A stretch of 64,000 nt of DNA from Acanthornis magna (Eukaryota > Chordata > Aves > Passeriformes > Acanthizidae), in assembly GCA_036785705.1 (NCBI GenBank), contig JAWUZG010000052.1:1240001-1304000 (forward strand), given 5' to 3'. Shown in pieces: positions 38,730 to 50,512 of the stretch (positions are counted from its first letter, which is position 1; each line of letters starts with the position of its first letter). The translations under genes were made by a program, and so were the position numbers. Below the pieces are notes generated by a model, which was given only the letters and a program-made list of their open reading frames with translations, was not told the origin of the DNA and did not search any database.

Positions 38730-40879
38730 CTGGGGAGGAACAGAGAAAGACACTCAGAAAGTGACAGCAGCCTTACATGAGGAGCAGTGTATTTTATGGC
38801 ATTCAAAGGGGATGAGAGGACAGTTGGGCATGTGGGAGTCCTGGTTATCAAGAGCTTTGAACTGGCACCATTCCACAGAAGGCACTCTCAAATGGCACAA
38901 AATGCAATTCAGAGATCCCTGCTTGCTCCTGGAAAAGGGCATGGCATTCGGTGAACTGCTGAAGTGAAAAGGTTTTCTAATAGCTGCGTGTCTTGTGTGT
39001 TCAGGAACCTGGTTTTATTGCTCATGGTATGAATGGTAAGCCATGCACATAAAAATCTTACACCAATGAATCTTTCAAAAATGGTAATGAAAAAGAGCTG
39101 TGAAAGGTCCATCAGGCCAATCAAATTGCAGATGGATAAATGAGAAAGGGTTTTCCCTAAGATAATCCTGTTAATACACAGTGTTTCACCTGTTTCTGAA
39201 CTCTGCTAGTGATTAACTTCATTTCCCAAACCTCCTTTGTAGACATACTCCTGTCAGTGGATTTGAGGTCTGCTGACAGCAGTTACAGGCTGCTGATTCT
39301 CATTTCTTCCCCTGCAGATATGTGCCATTTCACCTCACCCTACGTATAATTTCTCAAATATTTGTTATGTTAGCAAAACCTCCATTAATCCTCTTTATCC
39401 TAGGCTAGCTACCCACTGCATCTTCCATCAGTGGACTTCTTAGTGCATATTCACCTCTCCTTTGTGCTAGTATAAATTAAAATAACTCCACAGATACTAA
39501 TAAAGTCATCCATTTAATCTACCCTACAGAGGGAGAATGTCACGCAGCATAATATTTGAGTGTCTTAAAGACACTAAAGGATTGTAAAGAAACAGAAATA
39601 GAATGTAGAGGCCTGTAACATCTTTTTCCATGCAAGTGAAAACTCCCCTTGAAATATATGATATTAGGATCTTCCTGTTTGGTTTCTTTTGCTTGCAGGG
39701 TAACAATCACTTGACAAAAAGCAGTCATCTGCACTGTGCATCTAAGCAAGTATCTGAAGCTATTCCAATCAGTGAAGAGAGAAATATACTTTGAGAGTGC
39801 AATTTGTATCACTCTAAAGCACATATTCCCGAGAGATTATAGCAATCCTGCTAGAAATACCTCTTCCTCCCATTTGACTATAAAAGAAGACTATAACAAA
39901 TATCTCTAAAGAAAACATTTGTATTGTAGGCAGATTAAATTAGTGAGCTGAATCCTCACTAGGATGTTTCTTTGCCTGTCATCTTGGTGACAGAAATGAT
40001 GGAAAATCTGTTTCATATAGAAAGCTTTGAGAATGTTTGAGGAGTGATCAGATCTTGTGTTCATCCACATCCAAAATGCTGTTTTGCAGCCAGATTCCCT
40101 TGTTTGAAACACTTACCCTCAGTCTCCATCCACTGCGAGCTCTGCTGCTCTGCTCTGCTCTGCAGATGCAGCAGTTAACAGATCAAAAATTCTAGATTTT
40201 CATAGAGCAGAGACTAATGGCCTGATTGCTTTGGCAACTAAAATCATGGCCTTCAGCCAGCACTGTAACTATTGCACGGGCTGGAAGCCACGGAGGTAGG
40301 TGATACACGGAAAAATATACCACATTTGATTATAAGGAAATCCACAGAAGATAATCTGGCCTGGCAGAAAAACCTCAGGACTAAGTCATTGTTTGAGAGA
40401 AAGAACAAATTTCTCCATTGAGCTGAGGTAAAGGAAGGGATTCAGACATGGCTGCAAACTGTTGATTCAAAGTCAATTAGGAGTCACAGAACTGGTGTTT
40501 CAGATCATTGAGCTGAATGGGAGCTGTGTGTTATTGCCAGGAGGTAAAAACAGCATTTTCGTTACTTCTTCACAGCATCTCTCTGTCTGAAGGGCATCAC
40601 TTTGACCTGGATCAGATATTGACCATCAGAGCAGTGTGGTTTCAGAATAGCCTCTAGGGCAGTGAGCAAAAAAATTACTTGCTGCTTTCAAGATGAAGTT
40701 CATTAATTTTGGAGAGGATTATATAGCAGGATCGCAGAGATAATGGATGACAGGGCTGAATGACCTAAAAGATTTCTTCTAGTCCTACACTTTAATACCT
40801 GTGTCCAGCGCATGCCGAGATAGGACTCATCTTTGCAGGACCATGAAACAAGAGCCTCAAAGTGGAGCACAAGGTAACT

Positions 40880-41098
40880 GTTGCACATCTGAATATACTG
40901 AGGGTGGGGAGGCACTGGCAAAGGTTTCCCAAAGAAATTGTGGCTGCACAGCCCTGAAGTTTTCAAGGACACGTTGGAAGGGCTTTGAGCAACCTGGTCT
41001 AGTGGAAGGTGTCTTCCCCCAAGGAAGGTGTCCTACCCAAGGGGGTTGGAACTAGATGCTTTTTATGGTCCCTTCCAATCCAAACCATTCTATGATTT
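40880..41098 (+). mobile_element. CR1 LINE 3' fragment
   Basis: Contains TTTTCAAGGACACGTTGGAA, GAGCAACCTGGTCTAGTGGA and the tail TCCAAACCATTCTATGATT. A short internal duplication of the GGAAGGTGTC..CCC block is visible near 41010-41040. Confidence 0.88.
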
Positions 41099-44000
41099 GA
41101 TGAATGCTATGGGAGAAGCCACAGTAGTGGTGGCCATTTATTCTCACTATACAACATAAACACATCATTTGTATTTTAGTACTTCGTCAAATGCTTGCCG
41201 AAGGATCTGATGGGACAAGCATCAACATCTCACTGGCATCCATGGCTTTCTGGAAGCTATGCTCACCTGCCATGAGATTTGTCAGCACTATGCCCTCTTC
41301 AGTAAGTCATTCAGGATACTGGCACATGTCACCTGTCACTGGCATCTGCTGTTGAAGGTCTCTGCTCCTCTTAATTATTTTACCTGCTGAGTGTCAAGTT
41401 CTTTTATGTTTGCTGGTATTTTCTTGAAAACCGGGTACACAACTGAGCTCTTTAAGCAATATGGTACACATGCTTTTGTTGGAAGAAGCACGATGGAAAG
41501 TTTAGTTGATCGTAACTGGCTTTTGTCAAACATAAGAGTCTTTTACCCATTCCTTGGTTCACAACAAGTATTTTTCCCGGTGCCTGTCCAGTAGTCTGTG
41601 TGACAAGCCAAAAGCCAGTGAAGGGTGGCAGGCTAGATAATGTGATTTTAAATGAGGCAGAATTTTCTCCCTTAGCTAGTTCCATATGTATTGGATTGGA
41701 CTTATCAGCAGTGTAGGCTGACAGTGGCTCGCTGTGTGCAGTGCTGGGGTTTGATGGCTGCTCTGATTATCTGGTTACAGCAATAATAACCTGGACGCAC
41801 TTTGGCTCTCGAGCCAGTTCTGATCAGCTGATAGGGCACAACTTTATTTTGCATTCCAGATGCTGGTCAAAGAGCTTAGACAAAGAGCTTGCACACTCCA
41901 GTAAGCTGCGGTGGGACAGCAAAGTTACCACTTATCACCCTGCTCCAGGGAATGGTATGTGTATATGTTCTTATCACTGAGAACTTCTCTGCTTATCCCT
42001 CTTTCATGGAGGCTAAGCAATCTCAATTGCCTCACATTTCCTGTGATGTTCTGTATGGCAGCAGAGTTTGCAGTCTGTCAAAGCTCCAAATTCCCACTTG
42101 CACACATTCTTTACGTGGCAACTGCTCCAATCCCTTCCTGACTTTAGCTGATTGTCTTGGAATCAAAACTAATTCTGGAGAAGAGCCCTGCCGTCCCACA
42201 GACAAGTGTCTTTGGATGGATGACTTCTGTGAAAAGGGAAAGAAACATCTTGTGGATTCTTTGCAGCAGATTGTAGAGGTTAGATTGGACCTTTCTGTTT
42301 CCTTTCTGATACAGGCACAGTTCCAGTGCTGGGAGCTGGCTCCTGCAAACAGGCACAGAAATGGGTAATTCACATATTACGTGTGTTAAGCCCAAGGCCT
42401 TGGCTTGCTTTGGCGGAAGGCTCCTCTCATGTTTCCATAGGAACATAAGGGAATTAAAGCCTTTCAGCATACAGCTCGAAGTTCAGCCTCACAGTTACTG
42501 AGAGGAAACAGCTGCTGCCACTACTCAGGCAGTGTTGCAGATCCAAACCTTGAGTTCTGAGATATGAAATACATACGTTATGAAATCATGCTGGCTCCCC
42601 TTGCATAAGCAGAGATCTCTTACAAAACAAGGGCTTGTAGCACCATGTGCATCACACCAGTGAGCTGTGCTGATAGAAAGTTGTGATGTGATGACATTTG
42701 CTTGAAATGTCAGGACCTTGTAGCGTGAAGAGGTGACAGCACAATGTTATACTGCAAATAGCTACTGGGACATGGTGAGTTTGTTCTTAGAAGACAAACC
42801 ACTAAGAGTGACAATGTTGAGCATGTAGCTCTACTTAGGAAATTAAAAGGGGAAAAACCACTTTTAACTGAAAAACAAAAGGTGCTTAAAGAAATCCACA
42901 TTTGGACCTTTCTTGTCTGACTGGATGCTGAATGACTGAGTGATAAAATGGCAGATGAAAATCAATGTCAGTAAGTACAGAGGAATTCACTGAGGAAGGA
43001 GAAAGCCTAACTACCATATACAATGACAATCTGAAAAAGAGCACACAGAAAAAAGATTTTGGAACTCCTGTAAAAAGTTTTCTGTACAGATCAGCTTTGT
43101 GCTATGCAGTGGTCAAGAAGGGAACTACAAGACAGCAAAGAATTAGGAAAGACACAGAGGAAAGAACAGAAAACAGTGGCTTGGCCTCAAAAGGACCCTT
43201 CTTTTTCATGACCTGTCTAAAGAAATTGTGGAAATTATTAGCACAGGGTGCCTGGAAGAATAAAATTAGGTGTTCAGGAAGGTTTCTAAGCCAGCTGATG
43301 ATGGTATATAAGCACAGGTCTGGTGCAACCTCTTCAGAAAGTCCCTTAAATGCCGATGACCAGCATCTGGAGTGTTAGCACAGGAAGACCACATTGCCCC
43401 TCTCCCTGTATGTCTTTTCTGGCCACAGTAAGGGACAAGGTATTTTTTTCAGTCAGTCTCTGGTCTTCCCTGAAATGGTCCTATTATTATCTGACAATAA
43501 AAATGTTAACAGATTGTGGAGGGTTGAGTTTCCTCATTTAATTCTGTCAAACTCTTCAACACTTAGTGAACAACTGAGATTTTGTTTACACATTCAGCAG
43601 GACACAGTGAAAGAAGCAATCTGTCCCCAAATTAATTACTTCATTTTTCATTGGTGTTACGGTGCTAAATGAATGAGTTGCCCCCTCCCTCCCCACGTGC
43701 CTTCTGAAACCTTCTTCCTATTGTGTCAGACTTGTCACTGCAATCTCTCTTAATTGCAGGCTCCTTGGTAATTTCTCTGCCACAACATTTTCCCCAGAAG
43801 AACCAATGGTGAGTACTCAGATGAAAAGAAATGCTCTGACAAGCTGGAGTTTTAAATTTTTCTTTAGATTGCTTGTAGAAGAGGATCATTATTAGCAGAT
43901 GATAATTAGGAAGTAGTAACACTTTAATTTGCAAGGATATATTGAAATATATTGAAATTAGCATCTGAAAGCTTTGCTGTGCTCTGTGGCAAATGAATTG

Positions 44001-44302
44001 GACAGATCAGACTGGTTCCTAATAGCGATGAAAAATACCCTGACCAAACCACTGCCACCCCTATTTCATCTGTGGATCTATCTGTCCTATGTTTGTGTAG
44101 CCTTCCTTAATAGATAAGCCAAAGATAGGTAAAGTGTGAAATTTCTGAAGGGTTTTACCTCTCCTAATGCCTTTTGTAAGCTGACTCTCTAAAGGGGGAG
44201 TGAAACAAGAACCTCTGTCCAGAAGGTACTTCAGAGTAATGTACTGGCAGTATAAGGGATAATGGTTCTGAACTAAACCAGGGTGAATTTAGATTATATA
44301 CG

Positions 44303-44514
44303 AGAAAGAAATCCTTCCCTGTGAGGGTGGTGAGACATTGGTACAGGCTGCCCAGAGAGGCTGCGGCTGCTCCATTCCCTGGAAGTGTTCAAGGCCACGT
44401 TGGATGGGGCTCTGAGCAACCTGATCTAGTGGGTGTCCCTGCCCATGCCAGCAGGGCTGGAAGCAGATGATCTTTGAAGGTCCCTTCCCCAAAGCATTCT
44501 ATAATTCTATGAAA
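44303..44514 (+). mobile_element. CR1 LINE 3' fragment
   Basis: Contains GTGAGACATTGGTACAGGCT, CCACGTTGGATGGGGCTCTG and the tail CATTCTATAATTCTATGAAA. Confidence 0.9.
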
Positions 44515-45924
44515 TTATCTCCTCTGAACTCATGGGAGCTGAGATGAGAACTGGAAGAAGCAATCAAAGCAATGGGGAAAAGGCTGCTGCTCAGAATGTG
44601 GAGAAATACTCTGAACAGTGTCTGCTGCAGTGGGGACCTCATTCTTCAGGCTATCATATCCAGGAGAACACTGGCTCTTCCAGAACGTGGTTCACTCCCC
44701 TTGAACACTTGCATTCACAGAATGAACCACCTTCAGGGTACTAGGTTCTTTCCACTGAGAAGAGACCAAAAAAAAAATCTACTTAGACTAGATGTTTGAC
44801 TGGCTCAAGAGATTAAAGGCGTAGGCAAAGGCTTATGTTGACAGCTCATGACTGATTCTACAGTCTTAATGAACTGCTGGTTTTCATGTGGCAGGAAGGT
44901 ATTCCCTCATTATCTTCCAGCAAGATGCAAATATCAGCTGATATCATGAAAGGCAAGACTTTTATTCCTTATGATTTTTGAAAAAGTCCGAAGATGTCCT
45001 TAAAATACAGAAATCCTACTTTGCATGAAGCAATTATGTTCAGGAAAAAAATAGCTTTAGCCTTAAAAAGTAGAGCCCTGTGAAGAGTAATGACTCTTAA
45101 AAAACTGACTTTCCAAGACCTTCCCTGACCAGCTGATATCTCTATAGCTACAGAATCATTTTCTAATTTCCTCTGACCATTCACTTGTGAGTGTTTATTC
45201 GCCTGCCAAGACATGGAAGCAGAGGGTCACTTGAGATCTACTGGTTACTTATACAATAAATCAGTTTTATTTTGAACTATTAGGAAATACATGAGGGAAG
45301 AGCATTTGCTGGATTTTTCTGCTAAGATGAACGACCATGAAGGTATAAACAACAGTGACATTACATTGCCAAGATTGGGTTTTCACTGTTCATCATTTAT
45401 TGAGGGGAATGGGGAGTGAGTCACACCTGCCACAGCCGTTGCCTCAGCAGAATTTGCAAAGTCACACTAGAATCAAATCAGGGAACACTGTTTAGGAACT
45501 TTCGGTTGGCAGTGTGGACTTTCCGGATTATTATTTTCTTTTTGTCATTTTGCTTCATGTCATTTCCTCTTTCACCCTCAATTTACTTCTGTTTTGTGAA
45601 ATTTTGGAGCTATGAGGAATGAATGCATGAATTTTTCTGTTATATGATTGAGATGGAAGAATGGCCTCCTGAGAGCTTCACTTGCCAACAAGGATTTCAG
45701 GGCTGAAAACTTTGAACTCCAGATCTATTTGCTAGCAGAAACATAAGTCATCTAAACCTTGTAACATTCACCCATGGATGGAAATGAGTAATATTCCTCT
45801 TATCTTGTACAAGGGAGAACAGAGGACCAACAGAAGTGGTGGGGAATTTTTTTTACACTGACTGAACTTCAAAGAGGTGCAGAAAACTGGATTACAGATT
45901 TCTGGATTCCCTGATCTCATGATT

Positions 45925-45985
45925 CATCTGCTGGACTGCCTGAATTTCTCTGCCCAAGTCACTTAATTTTCTTTTCAGTCAGCCT
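45925..45985 (+). mobile_element. Possible MIR-like fragment
   Basis: GGACTGCCTGAATTTCTCTG then CCCAAGTCACTTAATTTTCT and CTTCTCATTTCAGTGAG resemble the forward MIR middle section but are diverged and short. Confidence 0.3.
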
Positions 45986-46353
45986 TCTCATTTCAGTGAG
46001 ACAAATTCTACACTACAAACTGACCACAGGTAGTTGTTCCTTTTCTATACCTGTGCTTCTGGCAATAATTTACCTCAATATAATGGTTAGCTCGTGGGAT
46101 TCTGAAATGCCTGGAAACCATGCTGGTCTCTTTGAATATTATGAGGGTAGAAGTTTGGCTTTTGATGCTTTTTGGCAAAAAAATAGGTCTCCAAAAGAAT
46201 AGTTTTCTGCATCCTTGCCAGGAAACAACTAGCTGACATGTAACAAAAAAACATCACAGGTAGACCTGACACAAAAGGTCACTAAATCAGTTTGGGTTTC
46301 TTGGATTCAATAACAACAATGTCATCTATATGTCATGAAAAATAACTTCCTGA

Positions 46354-46510
46354 GAATCACAGAATCATTGAAGGGTTTGGGTTGGAGGGGATGTTAAAGA
46401 TCATTTAGTTCCAAACTCTTGCAATGGGTTGGGACACTTTCCTCTAGACCACGCTGCTCAAAGCCCCATCCAGCCTTGGACAGCCACAACTTCTTTGGGA
46501 AACTTGTCTG
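46354..46510 (-). mobile_element. CR1 LINE fragment, reversed
   Basis: Starts GAATCACAGAATCATTGAAG, then GGTTTGGGTTGGAGGGGATG, and continues to GCCCCATCCAGCCTTGGACA. A segment seems deleted after CCAGCC. Confidence 0.88.
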
Positions 46511-46533
46511 CTCTTAGTGAAATAACTTTCCAT

Positions 46534-46612
46534 AAAATCATAGAATGGTTTGGGTTGGAAGAGGCCTTTGAAAGTCATCTAATCCAAACCCCCTGCCATG
46601 GGCAGGAGCAAG
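46534..46612 (-). mobile_element. Second reversed CR1 3' end, adjacent
   Basis: AAATCATAGAATGGTTTGGG, then CTAATCCAAACCCCCTGCCA: a separate CR1 3' terminus 24 bp after the previous copy, in the same orientation, so a second, very short insertion. Confidence 0.85.
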
Positions 46613-47314
46613 TGCTAAAGGATCTCCAGTTTTTGCTGCGGGGTTGCTTTACAAAGAGGCCAGGATAGGCTTGGCCATTGTTGTGGTGAGAAAGGAGAGA
46701 GCTACCACTCCCTGATGCAATGAAAAGGAAAACCTGCAGCATATTGATGTCAAAGCCAAGAACTTATAAATGAATCCTCACAGTCTGAACAGCTGGGCAA
46801 AAGAAGACATTTAACAGGCAAAAACGCCACATCTCAAAAAACATTCCTGCATGTGTGTCCTTCTCAGCCCTCTTCACAAACACGGTCAAAAATGCATGTA
46901 CAAGCAGTACCTTCCACCTCATCTCTATCCCCCGTGCGTTTTTTTTTTTTTTCTGAGGAGCTGTGGACAGCTGGGAGGAGCAACATCTTCCATCTGCAGA
47001 GCTTGTTACCTTGAGACTGCCAGACTGAAGTCTTGGCTACACACAGGACTGCATATGTTTGGCTAAATCTGTTTTGAACAATTAGTTCACAGCCATGAAG
47101 GCTGTGTGATGCTTTTATTCTGATTCGACTGCGCTTTTATCACGTTTCAGTATGTTGGAACCAGGTGAAATTGAGCTGAATTAGATAATTCCCATATCAA
47201 AGTTACTATCCACCCCCCTACAGGATTTAAGCTGGATGCTGTGATATATAATGTTAATGACTAAACCACCATTTGTATATGTCTGAACTGTATGCTAGCT
47301 TTGCTGCCCTTTAA

Positions 47315-47359
<45 letters not shown>
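47315..47359. repeat. (TATC)11 microsatellite
   Basis: Eleven tandem TATC units over 45 bp (GATA on the other strand), in an intron. Confidence 0.97.
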
Positions 47360-47745
47360 CAATGCTTATAGAGCTTTTTATTTTTAATGTCAAGAAAGCC
47401 TCAGCAAACTGAATGTTAGTGAATCCTGCCCAGATTGGGAGAGGCCAAAAACTGTTGGTAAGGAGGAGTAGTGGCTCAATGGGTATAAAAGTGGTGGGTG
47501 GATTTTTCCATTGCCCTCTGGACACGGGCCCATCATTGAACCCTTCTGGTTTGGCATTCCTCCCAGCCATGTCAATTTGAAGAACCAGGACAGGACTAGC
47601 CGAAGGTGAGACATACTCACTTATTTCCAGAAGCAAGCCCTTAGGGTATGTTTCAGAACTGGAGAGGAGAGCAATCTCCAGTGTGACTAAAGAAGCTGCT
47701 TTCAAAAAGGCCCCTGTAAAAAAGCCAGTGGAGAAGAAGTCTCAC

Positions 47746-47978
47746 CCCTGGGATTTGTAAGGGTGGCATCAGTGCCTTTGCCTCCATCTCCGCAGCGGGT
47801 ATCATCGAATGGGAGGCACTGATCCCCAGTTCCAGCCAAAACCTCGGAGTTCTTCACAATGTCTTTCACTGATGTGGTTGACTTGATTTTATAGATACGT
47901 CGGCTGTTGGTGTCAGAGAGGTAGATGGAGCCGGTGATGGGATCTGTGGTCAAGTAATACTTATGAGCTGGGCTGTGG
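47746..47978 (-). CDS. TENM4: TENM4 exon: second NHL propeller blade
   Basis: A 233-bp exon, codons 228-305 plus one base. It reads (S)[20 protein letters not shown], then [17 protein letters not shown], then the conserved [19 protein letters not shown], and ends ATLTNPR(G). The pattern [18 protein letters not shown] is a typical NHL blade, and the two cysteines of the QC...RC loop are conserved in teneurins. Acceptor is cttgtctttcag and donor is GTGAGA. The start is chosen by the acceptor: upstream open frame is intronic. Compared with my recollection of mammalian TENM4 there are several conservative differences (for example VKDIV), as expected for a bird orthologue. Confidence 0.94.
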
Positions 47979-50490
47979 CTGAAAGACAAGGGTATGACAT
48001 TATTAATTTTTTGGATACTGTGTTTCCTTAAGTCAACAGGCAATGCAAGCACTTTAGAGAATAAAAACACACAGGGCAGAAAGACTGGAAAAGTGAAGGA
48101 GTGCTGTAGTGGACAAGGTTAGTACAAGGTGTGTTACAGTACAGGATCCCGAGCTGTATCCATTAGCAATCGCTGTGCCTGGGGTGCTCTCTGGCACAGA
48201 GGCAAGCAACTGAAGGAAAGGCCGCTCCGGTCTGAGCCAAAATCATGCCAGGAGCTACTACAGATTGAATCCCAGTACCTGTGTTTGCTTAATTTACTTG
48301 TTCTAAACATAGTCCTCAAACTGGTGTTCGTGCAGTGCCAGGAAGTGAAGGGAAAGCACAGGACAATAGGGAAATAAAACAAATAGTAATGGAAAAAAAA
48401 AACCCCTGCCCTCCCAACACTCTAATACAAACTCCAAAAGAAGACTCCCTGTAAAAAGCACTTGAAGATACACCCTGCAAGATCACTGCATCGAGGCTCA
48501 TCTGGTGCTCTTGCTGACTACAGCAAAGATTCTAAAGTCCTGTCCTGCCCTCAGGGAGATTAAAGGAATCCTGCCACTGAATTCAGCTGGACCTCAATGA
48601 TGACAGAAACAAAGTAATTCCATGAGCGGCACATTTTGTCCCAGTAAAGCATGAACTGGTATTTGGCTGAGGAACCTGAACATCAGTCGCGTGTTAAACA
48701 CCCTCTGCTCACTGCTTTCTTGGACACAAGAAAAGGTGGCTGAGAAAATGGGATGAGCAGACAGAATGATATTATTTTTAGCTCCATGACTGCAACATTA
48801 AATGAGCCCAAGACTGAAGAAATTAATAAACTAGAATCCACTTTATGGAAAGCATCCAATGGGACTGGCCAGAAAAAAACCAACCAGATGGGTTTTTTTT
48901 AGACAAAATTTAAACAATTGTCTTGCAAGGATTTCACCTATATTTTAATATAGATACTAAACTTTTTAACATCTTTCATTAAAATTGTTACAGCTAGTGT
49001 GTATTGAGCTGCATCTCTTCTAACCCTGAAACCAACAGAACAGACTTTTAACACCTGCTCCTGAACACATTTTTTTCTTTCTAAGTAAGGTTAAGTAGTA
49101 ACTAGAACAAGCATGAAAAGTATCTACTTTTCTCCAGAACACCTTCAAGCTGTCCAAACTCATCAAGTCCAAAGAATTCATAATAAAAATCTAGGCCACA
49201 CTTCACAATTTTGCACTTAATGGAATTGTTCCAGAAGCTGGCTAGAAACTTGAGGGTTGATCACAGTTGACTATTCCTCATAACAAGAAAATTCCTCTCA
49301 ACCTTTATGTTAGGAAAATTACCCCCTCTTCAGACATATAAAAATTACTGAGTTATTCTCTTCTTTAAAAAGCAGTAAATTGGTTCTTCATTCAAACTAC
49401 TTAATACTATGGGGTGGGGGAAAAGCACCTTTCTGATTTATTCTGAAATATCCCATGCGATTTATCCTATTAAAGTTTGAACAGATTTCATCTCCAAAAA
49501 TGACACTGATCCTTGCTAAATAAAATGCTCTGACCTTCAAGACAGCTCCAGCCTGACAGTTCGGTCTCCATCTGTATTCCTTCCCAATGACAGCAGGCTG
49601 GGAGGGTATTATTTCATTTACCTGCATGTCACTCACACTAAGCAAGTGGCTTCAACCCTGGTGGAAAAAGTTCCCTGTGGGAATCTGTCATCCATTTTGA
49701 TCAGGGCCTTGCATTTTCTGCTGACTGTCCTAACAAAGCCCTGCTGAATGCCAGTCAGCTTTTGAGCTGTTCATAATCTGTATTTTGCGTGGGAGGTGGA
49801 CAAGAGTAGGACAGTTTTACTGGCACTTTGCAATTCTTTACCATCTTTGACTGGCAAGCATAGATAACTTTCCCTGAGTCTTACAGCAGGCTATTTGCAG
49901 ATGGGCAAAGGCAAATGACTTACCCAGAGATGGAGAAAAATGGGGACAGAGAGAAGTTCCTGCTCCCCTCTCCCAGCACTATTGTTGTGATTTATTTTTG
50001 GATTTCACAGCCTCACTCTGGTGGATTTTATTATTCATTACAATCTTCTGTAAAAAAGAGAGCTCTTAAAACTATTTTCTATTCCCAGCTCTTGTATAGA
50101 ACAGACACTGAAACAATCTGTTAAAAATGGTCAAGCTGGAACTTACCCCTTGGCCTCTGTCAACTGTTTTCAGCAGTGTAGGGGGATGGTATCATGTTCT
50201 GCCCTTGCATGAATTGCACAGTGTTATACACTGGAGCTTTTTTTTTCTCACTTTGAGTGACAAACTGGTGTCAAAAGGTGACAAACTTTGAGTCACTTTC
50301 AGGTGAAAGATGCTTAAATAAACATGCATTGGTCATGTAAAATCTCCCAAACTGCTTCCCTTTATCTGTGATAGTGCATGAGTGCTGGAGCCAGGAACAC
50401 TGGGGCTTCACTTTTTATTTAAAGCCACAATCAACAGGCAAATCCAAGTGGTAAATTGGACTGGGCTGAACAGCAACTGAAATAAATATA

Positions 50491-50512
50491 TGTGCATATA
50501 TATATATGCACA
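50491..50512. repeat. 22-bp AT-rich perfect palindrome
   Basis: TGTGCATATATA followed by its exact complement. Each arm is 11 bases with no spacer. Intronic. Confidence 0.9.

Larger units (their letters stand above)
38730..47745 (-). other. TENM4 intron with CR1 cluster and TATC repeat
   Basis: A 9-kb intron. CR1 fragments lie at 40880-41098 (+), 44303-44514 (+), 46354-46510 (-) and 46534-46612 (-). A TATC microsatellite lies at 47315-47359 and a weak MIR-like segment near 45925-45985. Confidence 0.87.

Noticed and set aside
49870..49960. MIR-like segment (CAGATGGGCAAAGGC..GACTTACCCAGAG)
   Set aside because: Only about 40 bases look similar, and the neighbouring parts do not follow the MIR order; too weak to annotate.
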